Assembly (NCBI GenBank): GCA_023391075.1
Contig: JAEWBQ010000004.1
Span: forward strand, 124,001 to 188,000
Reading direction: 5' to 3'
DNA from: Candidatus Parcubacteria bacterium
GTDB taxonomy: Bacteria > Patescibacteriota > Saccharimonadia > Saccharimonadales > Saccharimonadaceae
DNA length: 64,000 bases
Shown: positions 1 through 8,897 of the stretch, piece after piece
Layout of the letters: each line of letters starts with the position of its first letter
How positions within the stretch are numbered: the stretch's first letter is position 1
Translations under genes and position numbers: made by a program
The notes under the pieces: generated by a model
Seen by the model: only the letters and a program-made list of their open reading frames with translations
The model's database searches: none
Told to the model about the DNA's origin: nothing

Positions 1-781
1 GGTCTTTCAGGAAGTCATGGGTCAGTTTTTCGATTTCAGGCGTAATCGTCGCACTGAAAAAGAGTGTCTGGCGTTCGCGTGGCATCGAATCGACGATGCG
101 GCGGATATCGGGCAGGAAGCCCATGTCGAGCATACGGTCAGCTTCGTCGAGAACGAGCGTCGTCATATTCTTAAGCTGGATGGCGCGGCGCTCGATCAAA
201 TCCTTCAAGCGGCCTGGCGTACCGATAATGAGATGCGGGCGGCGCTTCAGATCGCGGAGCTGGCGATCAACGTTGACACCACCGACGATGAGTGCCGAAA
301 ACAGGCCCATACCACGAGCAAATTCACGGAACTGCTCGTCGATCTGCTGAGCAAGCTCGCGAGTCGGCGCAATAATCAGGACGCTCGGGCGAAGCATAAT
401 ACCACTTTGGCGCTCGATAATTGGCAACAGGAAAGCTGCTGTCTTACCCGTACCGGTATTGGCGAGACCAATGACATCGCGGCCTTCGATGATATGCGGA
501 ATCGCCTGATCCTGGATCGCGCTGGGCGTCACATAGCCCTTCGATGAAATATTATGATGCAGCTCTGAACCAAATGGAAAATCGCTGAACTTGTGCGTTG
601 ACTCGTAGGTCGTTTCCTCGTAAGCCTTTGCTTTGTTGATGAATTTAGACGGATGAATGTACTGCTTCATCGGGCCTTTTTTGCCACCTGATTTGTGAGC
701 TGGGCCACGGCGGCCGCCTGGACGTGGACGTCCGTTCATAGGGCGCCCTGCTGCTGCAGGACGGCGTTGCTGGTAAGTCAT
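1..781 (-). CDS. DEAD-box ATP-dependent RNA helicase, 3' end cut by window edge
   Basis: The first 260 residues are visible and the gene runs off the left edge. An Arg/Gly/Lys-rich tail (about residues 1-45) precedes the helicase core. The core shows the Q motif near 84-91, Walker A ANTGTGKT at 107-114, PTRELA at 139-144, TPGR at 188-191, DEAD at 212-215 and SAT at 243-245. These motifs define a DEAD-box RNA helicase that unwinds RNA with ATP, probably in ribosome assembly or mRNA turnover. The start is ATG at 781, with a purine-rich ribosome site (GAAAGG) about 6 bases upstream. The leader is unusually long for this window. The exact subfamily cannot be told without the C-terminus. Confidence 0.95.
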   Translation of the reverse strand, partial: MTYQQRRPAAAGRPMNGRPRPGGRRGPAHKSGGKKGPMKQYIHPSKFINKAKAYEETTYESTHKFSDFPFGSELHHNISSKGYVTPSAIQDQAIPHIIEGRDVIGLANTGTGKTAAFLLPIIERQSGIMLRPSVLIIAPTRELAQQIDEQFREFARGMGLFSALIVGGVNVDRQLRDLKRRPHLIIGTPGRLKDLIERRAIQLKNMTTLVLDEADRMLDMGFLPDIRRIVDSMPRERQTLFFSATITPEIEKLTHDFLKD

Positions 782-923
782 TACTTGCCTTTCTGTGTTG
801 TTGATAGAAATGCCCTCGTAGGAACAGCGAGAGATTATTTTTCGGTGGTGGCGCCTAAATTCTACCTAGTGGTTGCGCGCATCTTTGAAAAGAAGCTCGA
901 CATTCGTTGAATGCATTACTCTC

Positions 924-929
924 ACTATA
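924..929 (-). promoter_or_regulatory. Candidate -10 box of the DEAD-box helicase, long 5' leader
   Basis: TATAGT on the minus strand lies about 140 bases before the helicase start codon, just past the end of the preceding gene. No good -35 match is visible. If used, it would give a leader of roughly 135 nt. Confidence 0.35.
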
Positions 930-935
930 GCACAC

Positions 936-1796
936 CTACCCCTGTTTGTCTAGTGGCTGGAGCTGTATCGTGGTGTGAATCGCCCGGTGATCCGAACCGC
1001 CATCGGACGCAATATCGACACGGCCGGCAACGATGTCGTCACTGATTAAAATGTGATCGAGCTGCGCCATCCGGATACTCGGCAGCCATTCAGCACCGTA
1101 TAATTTGGGCGTTGCGGTAGCTCTGCGCCGTGGGTCAGCATCCAGGAGGCCAGCATGGGCTGCTAAATAATCAAGCGTGGTACCTGATGCCATGTCAGCA
1201 AACCGGGTCGCGACCGAGCGGAGCCACTCATTCGGCAAGAGCCGCACCACACGGCGTACACTCCTACTCCGCATAATACGGGCTCGCTTACCATCCCAGA
1301 TGGCATTAAAGTCCCCGAGCATCACTGTCGGCATATTCTCAGCCCTAATAAACGCTGCGACTTCCCGCACCTGCTGCATCCTTAGTGACTCTGCCCGGTC
1401 GTCCAGGTGTGTCGCAATCATGAGGAGTTGGCGACCAGTCGAGGGATCGGTGAGCGTCGCACACATAAGTGTCCGTATGTCATGAAATCGTAGCCGTCGC
1501 ACATTCTCGAGCGGCAGGCGGCTGAGTATGCGAAGGTACACTTCCGTCGGACGGCCAGCCTCGTCAGCCGCTAAAGCAACATCGTCATACCGAGCATCAT
1601 GCCAGTGATACCCGAGGCGATGCAGCGCGTCATCGACACCTGGTGCAATCGTTTCGTAGTATGCCTCGGGAAGAACGACAACGTCAGCATCGAGACGACG
1701 GATACCGGCGAGGATATGCGTCGGCGAGCCGCGCCTGCCACTCGTGCGAGGACTGAGCCTTCCTTCGACATTCCAGGCAGCTAACTTAAGAGCCAT
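936..1796 (-). CDS. Endonuclease/exonuclease/phosphatase (EEP) family protein
   Basis: This 286-residue protein shows the EEP fold signatures in order: WNVEG near the start, PEAY, THLDD, GDFN, LDHILIS and SDH near the end. These supply the metal-binding Asp/Glu/His residues of DNase I-like phosphodiesterases and phosphatases. The substrate cannot be told from sequence, since members cleave DNA, RNA, phospholipids or sugar phosphates. No signal peptide is obvious. It starts one base after the uvrB stop codon, so the two are probably co-transcribed, which makes a role in nucleic-acid metabolism plausible but unproven. Confidence 0.85.
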   Translation of the reverse strand: MALKLAAWNVEGRLSPRTSGRRGSPTHILAGIRRLDADVVVLPEAYYETIAPGVDDALHRLGYHWHDARYDDVALAADEAGRPTEVYLRILSRLPLENVRRLRFHDIRTLMCATLTDPSTGRQLLMIATHLDDRAESLRMQQVREVAAFIRAENMPTVMLGDFNAIWDGKRARIMRSRSVRRVVRLLPNEWLRSVATRFADMASGTTLDYLAAHAGLLDADPRRRATATPKLYGAEWLPSIRMAQLDHILISDDIVAGRVDIASDGGSDHRAIHTTIQLQPLDKQG

Positions 1797-1797
1797 G

Positions 1798-3768
1798 CTA
1801 CATCTTTGCCTTGATGTCAGCGATCATATCGCGGAGTTCAGCGGCCTTTTCAAACTCCAGGTTTGCGCTCGCTAGTGTCATCTGTGAATTCAGATCCTTA
1901 ATGAGCGATGCGTATTCATCCTTTGGAATCTTGGCGAGGTTGAGCTTCGGCTTCTTGTCGTCTTCCTTTTGCGGGATGATCGCGCGCAGGCCTTCGCCGA
2001 TTTCCTTGGCCACGCTACGCGGCGTGATACCATGTGCCGTATTGTATGCTTCCTGGATGCTGCGGCGACGATTCGTTTCATCGATTGCCGCTTGCATCGA
2101 GCGCGTAATGACGTCCGCGTACATCAGGACCGAGCCATGCTCATGACGGGCGGCGCGCCCAATCGTCTGAATAAGCGCGCTCTCACTACGGAGAAAGCCT
2201 TCTTTGTCAGCGTCCATAATTGCCACCAGGCTTACCTCTGGCAGGTCAAGTCCTTCGCGCAGGAGATTGATACCGACAAGTACATCGTAAACACCCATAC
2301 GCAGATCACGCAGGATGTCGCCGCGCTCCAGCGTATCGACGTCACTATGGATATATGCGGTCTTGATGCCGATTTCCTGCAGATAGGTCGACAGGTCTTC
2401 GGCCATACGCTTCGTAAGCGTCGTTACGAGCACGCGCTCCTGTTTGTCGATACGGTCTCGAATCTCAGCAATCAGATCATCAATCTGTCCGTCGGTCGGA
2501 CGAATCGTAATCGGCGGGTCAAGGAGGCCGGTCGGCCGGATGATCTGTTGTGCCGGCTCGGGGCTATGCGCCAGCTCGTATTCACCTGGCGTTGCCGATA
2601 CGTAGATCGCTTTGTTGATATGCCGATCGAATTCTTCGAATTTCAGCGGACGGTTATCAAGCGCGGACGGCAAACGGAAGCCATACTCAACCAGCACTTC
2701 CTTACGCGCTCGGTCGCCGTTGTACATACCACGGACCTGCGGCAACGATTGGTGACTTTCGTCCACAAGCAACAAGAAATCATCCGGGAAATAATCCAGT
2801 AAGGTCGCCGGCTGCTCGCCCGGTTCGCGGTTCGTCAGGTACCGGCTATAGTTCTCGATACCCTTTACGAAACCTGTTTCTTCAAGCATTTCCAGATCGT
2901 ATTTAGTTCGCTGGGCAAGGCGCTGCGCTTCAAGGAGTTTGTCGTGCTGCTCAAACCACGCCATGCGATCCTCAAACTCGGCACGGATACCTTCGATAGC
3001 ATGTGCGAGCTTGTCCTTTGGCGTCACGTAGTGACTGCTTGGGAAGATGTGACATTCGGCCGGCTCACCCAAAATCTCGCCGGTCAGCGGATCGATTTTC
3101 GTAATGCGATCGACCTCATCACCAAAGAACTCGATGCGGTACGCGATGTCAGAACCGGCAGGAAAAACATCCACGACATCGCCCTTGACACGGAAAGTAC
3201 CGCGGTGGAAATCGATATCGTTGCGCTGATACTGAATGTCGGTTAATAGACGTACGAATTTATCCTGTTGGCGACGCTCGCCCTTTTTGACCGTGATCGA
3301 CATGTCAGCATAGTCGTCCGGCGACCCGATACCATAGATACAGCTCACACTCGCAACGATGATCGTATCGCGGCGAGTCAGCAGTGCCGTCGTCGCCGCA
3401 TGGCGCAGACGATCGATCTCGTCATTGATCTTGCTGTCTTTTTCGATGTACGTATCGCTGCTTGCCATGTAGGCTTCTGGCTGATAGTAGTCAAAGTAGC
3501 TGACGAAATAGTGGACTTCGTTGTCCGGAAAGAATGCCTTGAACTCAGAAAACAACTGTGCAGCCAGCGTCTTGTTATGCGCCAGGACAAGCGTCGGTAC
3601 GTTACGATTGGCGATAATGTTCGCCATCGTAAACGTCTTGCCGGAGCCAGTCACACCAAGCAGGGTCTGCTCACGTACACCGTCGTCGAGTCCTTTAAGC
3701 AGCTGAGCAATAGCCGTCGGCTGATCACCAGTCGGCTGATATTCAGATGCAAGGCGAAATGTATTCAC
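1798..3768 (-). CDS. uvrB: Excinuclease ABC subunit B (UvrB)
   Basis: UvrB is the helicase-like damage-verification subunit of nucleotide excision repair, loaded by UvrA and nicked complex partner of UvrC. The 656-residue product has the usual family length, with Walker A GVTGSGKT near residue 40, the beta-hairpin region containing YQPEAY, a DESH helicase motif and a C-terminal UVR motif (FEKAAELRD) that contacts UvrC. The start codon is GTG. A TATAAT box ends 6 bases before it and there is no ribosome-binding site, so the mRNA is predicted to be leaderless. The EEP protein follows with a 1-base gap. Confidence 0.98.
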   Translation of the reverse strand: MNTFRLASEYQPTGDQPTAIAQLLKGLDDGVREQTLLGVTGSGKTFTMANIIANRNVPTLVLAHNKTLAAQLFSEFKAFFPDNEVHYFVSYFDYYQPEAYMASSDTYIEKDSKINDEIDRLRHAATTALLTRRDTIIVASVSCIYGIGSPDDYADMSITVKKGERRQQDKFVRLLTDIQYQRNDIDFHRGTFRVKGDVVDVFPAGSDIAYRIEFFGDEVDRITKIDPLTGEILGEPAECHIFPSSHYVTPKDKLAHAIEGIRAEFEDRMAWFEQHDKLLEAQRLAQRTKYDLEMLEETGFVKGIENYSRYLTNREPGEQPATLLDYFPDDFLLLVDESHQSLPQVRGMYNGDRARKEVLVEYGFRLPSALDNRPLKFEEFDRHINKAIYVSATPGEYELAHSPEPAQQIIRPTGLLDPPITIRPTDGQIDDLIAEIRDRIDKQERVLVTTLTKRMAEDLSTYLQEIGIKTAYIHSDVDTLERGDILRDLRMGVYDVLVGINLLREGLDLPEVSLVAIMDADKEGFLRSESALIQTIGRAARHEHGSVLMYADVITRSMQAAIDETNRRRSIQEAYNTAHGITPRSVAKEIGEGLRAIIPQKEDDKKPKLNLAKIPKDEYASLIKDLNSQMTLASANLEFEKAAELRDMIADIKAKM

Positions 3769-3774
3769 CTTACT

Positions 3775-3780
3775 ATTATA
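3775..3780 (-). promoter_or_regulatory. Leaderless -10 box of uvrB
   Basis: TATAAT ends 6 bases before the uvrB GTG start codon. It lies in the 23-base gap after the LOG-family gene, so uvrB can be transcribed independently. Confidence 0.65.
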
Positions 3781-3791
3781 CGCTACTCAGC

Positions 3792-4403
3792 CTAACCGCG
3801 GCGACCAGCACGCTGCGCGCTTACCTGAGAGTCAGTGCCGTCGTGTTGGAAATCGGCGTATTTCGCGTCGAGGGCGTCAATCACCTTTTGCACGAGACGT
3901 TTTGGATCGGTGTCATAAATGATGTCACGCGCGCCAGGTGCCTCGATATGCTGCAGGAGTTCCTGCGTAAAATCAGCGAGGCCGCCGCTGCCGAGCAGCA
4001 CCCCGCACACCTTGCGGCTTTCAAGTGCCGTCGACAGCTCATGGAGGCTGCCCATGCGGCCACCAACCGTGATGATTGCGTCAGAGCTTCGCACCAAGTG
4101 GACATCGCGCCCGACATATTCCATGCCCGTAAAGTTGATGTAGTCGAACTCCTTGGTCGGCAACCGATAGGTCGAGACATGCTCGCGAAACGATGAGGCG
4201 GGCGAAAAACCGACCGACAAGCCGCGTGCACCAGGGACGCTAACGACCCCCATGGCGGCATAATGCGGCAGACCGATTGTCGCGCCGGTCAGCAGTGTCT
4301 TGCCTGCCTCAGAAATCGCTTTGCCAAGTTCGAACGCAAGTTGATGTGACGACTGAACCGTCTCACCACTCGCGGCACCTGAGACACAAATCTGGTACCG
4401 CAC
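3792..4403 (-). CDS. LOG-family (SLOG/Rossmann) protein, possible nucleoside-monophosphate phosphoribohydrolase
   Basis: The 203-residue product begins with VRYQICVSGAASG, a typical Rossmann start of the LOG/TIGR00725-like family. It carries GGRMGSLHEL near residue 100, in place of the canonical PGGxGTxxE motif. LOG proteins hydrolyse nucleoside 5'-monophosphates to base and ribose 5-phosphate; other family members only bind nucleotides. The altered motif (M for G or T) leaves activity uncertain. The GTG start at 4403 overlaps the stop of the upstream kinase (TAGTG), so it is the last gene of the aldolase-kinase operon. An upstream-extended frame inside the kinase was rejected. Confidence 0.75.
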   Translation of the reverse strand: MRYQICVSGAASGETVQSSHQLAFELGKAISEAGKTLLTGATIGLPHYAAMGVVSVPGARGLSVGFSPASSFREHVSTYRLPTKEFDYINFTGMEYVGRDVHLVRSSDAIITVGGRMGSLHELSTALESRKVCGVLLGSGGLADFTQELLQHIEAPGARDIIYDTDPKRLVQKVIDALDAKYADFQHDGTDSQVSAQRAGRRG

Positions 4404-5893
4404 TACTGAAGCTCCTTTACTTTGTAGTCGCTTGGCGCGGTATGGAGGTAGCGGTTTACCTCTTCGCGGCGAAGCAGGCCGGCCTGCGCGCCCAACTTCT
4501 GCACGACGCTCATACTGTTGATCGGCGCCCAAGTAAGTGCCGTATCCATGTCATTTCCCAGTGCGAGCGACGCGACGATCGTCGAGGCAAAGGCATCACC
4601 TGCCCCGGTACGATCAAGTGGCGGCGCTGGATCAGGATAGTTAGGGATCGTTACAAGCTTCCAGTCGTACGATGCGTACGAGCCGTTCGGTCCATCGGTA
4701 ATCACGACGACCTTTGGTCCAAGCTCATGAAGTGCATTCGCCAGATCGCTGATCGAATCATAGGACTTGCCGGTGACGTCCACCGCTTCTTCGCGGTTCA
4801 TGACGACGATATGCGCACGGGCATAAATCTTGGCCAACTTTTCCTTGCCCCATTCGAAATGGAACGTGCCCGGCTGGAACGCGAGTTTTGTTTCAGGGTG
4901 CTTATCAAGGTATGCCAGCAGGTCTTCGTGCAGTTGCCACGCAGATCCACTAATGAGAGACAAGTAAACCCAGTCCGGAACGCGTGCCGGTTCCTGCCAG
5001 GTGTAGGCGTAGTCTTCATTACGAACCAAAATCGTCCGGTCGGCACCGTAGCGCAGCACGTAGTAATAATTCGATTTGATATTATCTTGGACCGACATCG
5101 TCGTGGTGTCGATTTTCTCGCTTTGCAGATATGCCAGAGAATCCTTGCCTGGCTGATCGTCGCCCAAGTAGGCCATCAGACCAGAATCAAGTCCTAAGCG
5201 CGCGAATGATACGGCAGCATTTGGCGACGGACCGACCGCTTGGACGATCTCAACGCTATCATACGGCGGTTTCGAACCGAACGGTAAGCTGAGACGCTTG
5301 CTTCCGTCAGGGTCAGTATCAATACGCGCTTGATCCTCGCGCAACTTAATAAACGCATCGCTAAAAATATCACCAATGCTCAGAATATAGGGTCGGTCCA
5401 TGGTATGTTTCTTCTCTGTTTGTGTTGCTTTGTATTGCTTCCCAGTATAGCGAAGACCGGCGTCACGGGCAAACTCAGCAACGACCGAGCTTTCGGTACG
5501 CGGATGGTCGTGATAGCGATCGACGAGCTCCTGCTCAAGTGCGTTTTGCATCGCTTGAAGTGTCCGCTGTGCATATGGCAAAGCACGGTTCGCCTCTAGG
5601 TCTTCCTGGTTAAACGATATTACTTCACCGTGCAGCACCAATCCGACATATGCGGTACCGGCAAACAGTGCGCGGTCCTTGGCACGGGCGCGCAGGGCTT
5701 CGTAGAGTTCCTGGGCTGTCGTGTCGGCTGGGTCGAGTCCTATGGTGCGCATCACTGCATGAGCATGCTTCATGATGTCGCCTACCAGCTTGATGTCGAC
5801 GCCCGCATGGCCGGTTGCCTTCTCTAATTTATGAATTGCTGTGCTAAACTGTGGTTCGCTTGCCTGCAGTAAATCAAGTAAAAACCGCGCCAT
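4403..5893 (-). CDS. PfkB-family sugar kinase with an unrecognised N-terminal domain
   Basis: The C-terminal part, from about residue 165, is a PfkB (ribokinase/phosphofructokinase-2 type) kinase. It opens with ILSIGDIFSDAF and has PNAAVSFARLG and the signature DRTGAGDAF at 427-435, with catalytic Asp433. PfkB kinases phosphorylate sugars or nucleosides with ATP. Residues 1-150 form a helical, mostly soluble domain I do not recognise (LDPADTTAQELYEAL near 54-68, YAQRTLQAM near 107-115), followed by a lysine-rich linker. At 496 residues it is about 170 longer than normal. ATG at 5401 could be an internal start of the kinase alone. It overlaps both neighbours by one base. Confidence 0.85.
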   Translation of the reverse strand: MARFLLDLLQASEPQFSTAIHKLEKATGHAGVDIKLVGDIMKHAHAVMRTIGLDPADTTAQELYEALRARAKDRALFAGTAYVGLVLHGEVISFNQEDLEANRALPYAQRTLQAMQNALEQELVDRYHDHPRTESSVVAEFARDAGLRYTGKQYKATQTEKKHTMDRPYILSIGDIFSDAFIKLREDQARIDTDPDGSKRLSLPFGSKPPYDSVEIVQAVGPSPNAAVSFARLGLDSGLMAYLGDDQPGKDSLAYLQSEKIDTTTMSVQDNIKSNYYYVLRYGADRTILVRNEDYAYTWQEPARVPDWVYLSLISGSAWQLHEDLLAYLDKHPETKLAFQPGTFHFEWGKEKLAKIYARAHIVVMNREEAVDVTGKSYDSISDLANALHELGPKVVVITDGPNGSYASYDWKLVTIPNYPDPAPPLDRTGAGDAFASTIVASLALGNDMDTALTWAPINSMSVVQKLGAQAGLLRREEVNRYLHTAPSDYKVKELQ

Positions 5894-6876
5894 TAAACTC
5901 GTACTCCCGCTTCTTTTTCACTGAGTGGCATTTCGTGCAGATGCACACCGTGGTGCAAGATGCCTGCCTTGGCGCCGATTTTCGTCACGACAGATGTCGA
6001 ATTGGCGCTCGCGAAGACAATCGCGTCCTTCAGACTTTTGCCCTGCGCCCACTGGCTCAAGAAGCCCGAGCCAAATGCATCACCGGCGCCGGTGCGGTCA
6101 ATCACCTTGACGTCTTCGTACATACCAGCCCGCACGATCGTCTCGCCGTCCGTCGCCACGACGCCATTCGGGCCGTCACTCACGATAGCTACCGGCACAT
6201 AGTGCAGCGCATGGAGCGCCAGCTCCTCCAAGCTGCCGCCTTCGACGATCGTGGCCATCTCTTCTTTATTGACTGACAGCACATCGACATCTTCAAGCAG
6301 TGCCTTTAATTTTACCGTCTGCTTGAGCTCACCCTTGCCTGGGTTGAACATGATTTTCATACCCTTGGCTTTTGCCTGCGCGAAAATCTTATCGAGCGCT
6401 TCCATGCTGCCTGCCATGCTCGATACATACAGCCAATCCGCTTCGACGTCTTTGAGGTCGAAATACTTGGCGTCGTAATGCGTCGATGCCCCACGATAGG
6501 TCAGGATCGTGCGCTCACCGTTCGGTGCCAACAGCAGGACTGAGTAGCCGGTCTTGTACCGCTCCGAGTACGAGACGTGCGTCGTATCGACACCCTCTAC
6601 ATCGAGGTCATTCAGCACAGCCTGGCCTGCCGGGTCATGCCCGATCGTTCCCATGAACTGCGCATGTAGACCTTGCCGAGCAAATGTCACGGCTGCATTC
6701 GTTGCGCCACCACCAGTCGAGAAGGTGATGTTGTTGACGTCCGCCTTCGCGCCTAGCTCAAGCCGCATAAAGACTTCGTGAGCCGCCTTGTCGGTGACGG
6801 GCTTGAATTCGTCGCTGTGGCTCAGAAATACGTCCTGAACCGCTGCACCGATCGAAAGAATACGCTGAACAGCCAC
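5893..6876 (-). CDS. PfkB-family carbohydrate/nucleoside kinase
   Basis: This 327-residue kinase has family-typical length, with GGGATNAAVTFARQG near residues 50-64 (sugar-binding region) and DRTGAGDAF at 260-268, where Asp266 is the catalytic base. It is a cytoplasmic ATP-dependent kinase of a sugar or nucleoside. The substrate is not decidable by eye: fructose 6-phosphate, ribose and adenosine are all used in this family. Its place directly after a class II aldolase, with a TAG/GTG overlap, suggests it may supply or drain the aldolase substrate. It starts with GTG. The next gene is a second, fused PfkB kinase. Confidence 0.88.
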   Translation of the reverse strand: MAVQRILSIGAAVQDVFLSHSDEFKPVTDKAAHEVFMRLELGAKADVNNITFSTGGGATNAAVTFARQGLHAQFMGTIGHDPAGQAVLNDLDVEGVDTTHVSYSERYKTGYSVLLLAPNGERTILTYRGASTHYDAKYFDLKDVEADWLYVSSMAGSMEALDKIFAQAKAKGMKIMFNPGKGELKQTVKLKALLEDVDVLSVNKEEMATIVEGGSLEELALHALHYVPVAIVSDGPNGVVATDGETIVRAGMYEDVKVIDRTGAGDAFGSGFLSQWAQGKSLKDAIVFASANSTSVVTKIGAKAGILHHGVHLHEMPLSEKEAGVRV

Positions 6877-7787
6877 TAGACGACAGCCTTTCCCGCGCTC
6901 CCGAAAGCATTGATCTTTTCTTCAACCACCTGCTGGACCGCACCGAATACTTCCGGCATCAATTTGACGACGGCGTATTCATCAGGGTTGTCGCGCAGCA
7001 CGCGTTCCAGGTTGTCGCGAAACGCAACACGCATGTCGGTGTTGATATTAATCTTGCTCACGCCGATCTTGGCCGCATCTTCGAAGAAGTGAAGAGGGGT
7101 ACCGCTCCCGCCATGCAGACTGATCTGGCATGGAATCGCTTCACGAATTCGGCCGAGCAGCTCGAGGTCAAGCTCTTTCGGCACTGGGTACTTGCCATGC
7201 AGGTTACCGACCGCCGCAGCGAAGGTGTCGATGCCAGTGGCATCGACGAAAGCCTTAGCACCCTCTGGGGTACTGAACGTCTTTTTGATTTCTTCGTAAT
7301 CAATCGTTTCAGTATGGACATTACTCGAACCGCCAAAATAGTGCGGCTCGCTTTCGACGAGGGCACCAGTAAATTTGGCGTAGTCGACGACTTCTTTGGT
7401 CTGAGCGATGATCTCTTCGTTGCTGGCGTCGTGGTTCGCCTGCGAAATGTCGATATGGATGAACTCGAACCCGGCGTCAATGGCGCGCTTGCAGGCCTCA
7501 ACCGTAGGACTATGATCGAGGTTGATATACATTTCGATGCCGTATTCAGCCTTGTAGTTGTCGACCATATCACGAATATTCTCGAGGCCGATCGCCTCTA
7601 CTTCACCGTGACTCACCTCGACCAGGACTGGCGCCTGCAGCTTTTGTGCTGCGCGCGCGATCGCGATCAACGTCTCTTGGTTATCGATATTAAATGCGCC
7701 GACTGCAAAACCTTGACTACGGCTCCGTTGCATCAAATGACGCGCGCGCACCGTATTGTCGCGAATTTGTTTGATTGTCAGTCCCAT
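6876..7787 (-). CDS. fba: Class II fructose-bisphosphate aldolase family protein
   Basis: The 303-residue product carries class II (zinc) aldolase motifs: NLDHSPTVE near 88-96 with the catalytic Asp and zinc His, VGNLHGKYP with a second zinc His, LHGGSGTP with the third His, and NINTD, which binds substrate phosphate. It would split fructose 1,6-bisphosphate, or a related ketose bisphosphate, to two triose phosphates. The segment after the Asp (HIDISQAN) differs from the usual MIDGS, so tagatose-type specificity is possible. It heads a tightly overlapping operon with two PfkB kinases and a LOG protein. Its leader carries a G-rich ribosome site (GGGGGG) 4 bases before ATG. Confidence 0.9.
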   Translation of the reverse strand: MGLTIKQIRDNTVRARHLMQRSRSQGFAVGAFNIDNQETLIAIARAAQKLQAPVLVEVSHGEVEAIGLENIRDMVDNYKAEYGIEMYINLDHSPTVEACKRAIDAGFEFIHIDISQANHDASNEEIIAQTKEVVDYAKFTGALVESEPHYFGGSSNVHTETIDYEEIKKTFSTPEGAKAFVDATGIDTFAAAVGNLHGKYPVPKELDLELLGRIREAIPCQISLHGGSGTPLHFFEDAAKIGVSKININTDMRVAFRDNLERVLRDNPDEYAVVKLMPEVFGAVQQVVEEKINAFGSAGKAVV

Positions 7788-7823
7788 ACACCCCCCTAAA
7801 AGTTGTTAGACTATCTGCCCACC

Positions 7824-7829
7824 AGTATA
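7824..7829 (-). promoter_or_regulatory. Candidate -10 box of the fba operon
   Basis: TATACT on the minus strand lies about 36 bases before the fba start, downstream of the transketolase terminator. It would give a short leader that includes the G-rich ribosome site. Confidence 0.45.
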
Positions 7830-7865
7830 AACCATAAGCACTATATCCACTAGCGCAATCACGAG

Positions 7866-7896
7866 CAAATACCCGCCTTACTGCGGCGGGTATTTG
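7866..7896 (-). terminator. Hairpin terminator after the transketolase operon
   Basis: Perfect 12-base arms at 7866-7877 and 7885-7896 (core CCCGCC / GGCGGG) flank a 7-base loop, 8 bases beyond the end of the last transketolase gene. The U-run is short. Confidence 0.7.
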
Positions 7897-7904
7897 TCAC
7901 GCAT

Positions 7905-8897
7905 CTATAGCTTGTGATATTGCGGCACACGACCAATGAATGATTCGATACTTGCCGCCAACGAAGCAGCGTCGAGACCGAAATGTGCAATAAGCTCGTC
8001 CGGCGCACCGCTCTCCCCAAATCGGTTTTGCATACCCGCCCGGCATAGCGGTGTTGGCAGTTGCTCGCTCAGCAGCTCTGCGATCGCGCCGCCAAATCCG
8101 GCAGCAGCTTGTGCTTCCTCAGCGGTGAATGCCCGGCCAGTCTTGCGAACGCTCGTGAGGATCGTCTCGCTGTCTAATGGCTTGATGGTCGGCACATGAA
8201 CCACTTCCGCGTGGATTCCCTTACTCTCAAGAAGCTTGGCGGCTCCAAGCAGCTGATAGGTCATTGTGCCAGTCCCGAGCAGCGTAATATCGCGGCCTTC
8301 ACGCAGCACGTAGGCTTTGCCGATTTCAAACGGTGATTCGTCGGTACTGAATATCGGCGTTTTCTCGCGAGCCAGGCGAATGTACGTCGGTTTGCCGTTT
8401 TCGGCGATCAGCTTGGTCGCCTTTTCGGCTTCGATGCTGTCGCCAGGCGCGACAACCACCATGTTCGGCAGTACGCGCATCAGGGCAATATCTTCGAGCA
8501 TCTGGTGCGTTGCACCGTCCGGACCGACACTCACACCAGCGTGCGAGCCAACAATCTTGACCGGCATATCATTCAGCGCGGCGGTCGTACGGATTTGTTC
8601 CCAGTTCCGCCCCGGGCTAAACGCTGCGTAGCTGCTGGTGAACGGAATCTTGCCAGCGCGCGCCAGGCCGCTCGCGACCGTTACCAGATTTTGTTCGGCG
8701 ACACCGATTTCGATAAACCGCTCCGGGAACGCTTCCTTAAAGATATGCATCTGCGTGCTTTCGGTCAGGTCGGCACTCAGGGCAACAATAGATCCGTTCA
8801 CTTCGCCGGCAGCTTTGAGGCCGCGCCCAAATCCCGCACGAATTGGTTCTAGTTTGACCTCGTCGGTAAATAATTGTGGATTCAGTTGATAGGTCAT
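7905..8897 (-). CDS. Transketolase, C-terminal subunit (pyrimidine-binding and C-terminal domains)
   Basis: This is the second half of a split transketolase, 330 residues. It contains the Pyr domain (GVAEQNLVTVASGLA, with the catalytic cofactor-activating Glu in VAEQN) and the C-terminal domain. With the N-terminal subunit encoded just upstream it would transfer two-carbon units between sugar phosphates using thiamine diphosphate, linking pentose phosphates with fructose 6-phosphate and glyceraldehyde 3-phosphate. Its start overlaps the stop of the N-subunit by 4 bases (ATGA), which indicates coupled translation. Two-gene transketolases are known from archaea and many other bacteria. Confidence 0.93.
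   Translation of the reverse strand: MTYQLNPQLFTDEVKLEPIRAGFGRGLKAAGEVNGSIVALSADLTESTQMHIFKEAFPERFIEIGVAEQNLVTVASGLARAGKIPFTSSYAAFSPGRNWEQIRTTAALNDMPVKIVGSHAGVSVGPDGATHQMLEDIALMRVLPNMVVVAPGDSIEAEKATKLIAENGKPTYIRLAREKTPIFSTDESPFEIGKAYVLREGRDITLLGTGTMTYQLLGAAKLLESKGIHAEVVHVPTIKPLDSETILTSVRKTGRAFTAEEAQAAAGFGGAIAELLSEQLPTPLCRAGMQNRFGESGAPDELIAHFGLDAASLAASIESFIGRVPQYHKL

Noticed and set aside
1969..2802. 277-codon plus-strand open frame within uvrB
   Set aside because: It lies antisense to a certain uvrB. It has no family match and no ribosome site, and its length is expected from the GC- and codon-biased complement of a real gene.
4403..4532. N-terminal extension of the LOG-family protein
   Set aside because: The extra residues (Arg/Gly/Pro-rich) are the end of the kinase gene read in another frame. 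GTG 4403 with the TAGTG overlap gives a normal LOG start.
5399..5401. Treating the PfkB fusion as two separate genes
   Set aside because: The frame is open throughout and the internal ATG has only a weak GAGAAG about 12 bases upstream. It is noted as an alternative start but not annotated as a separate gene.
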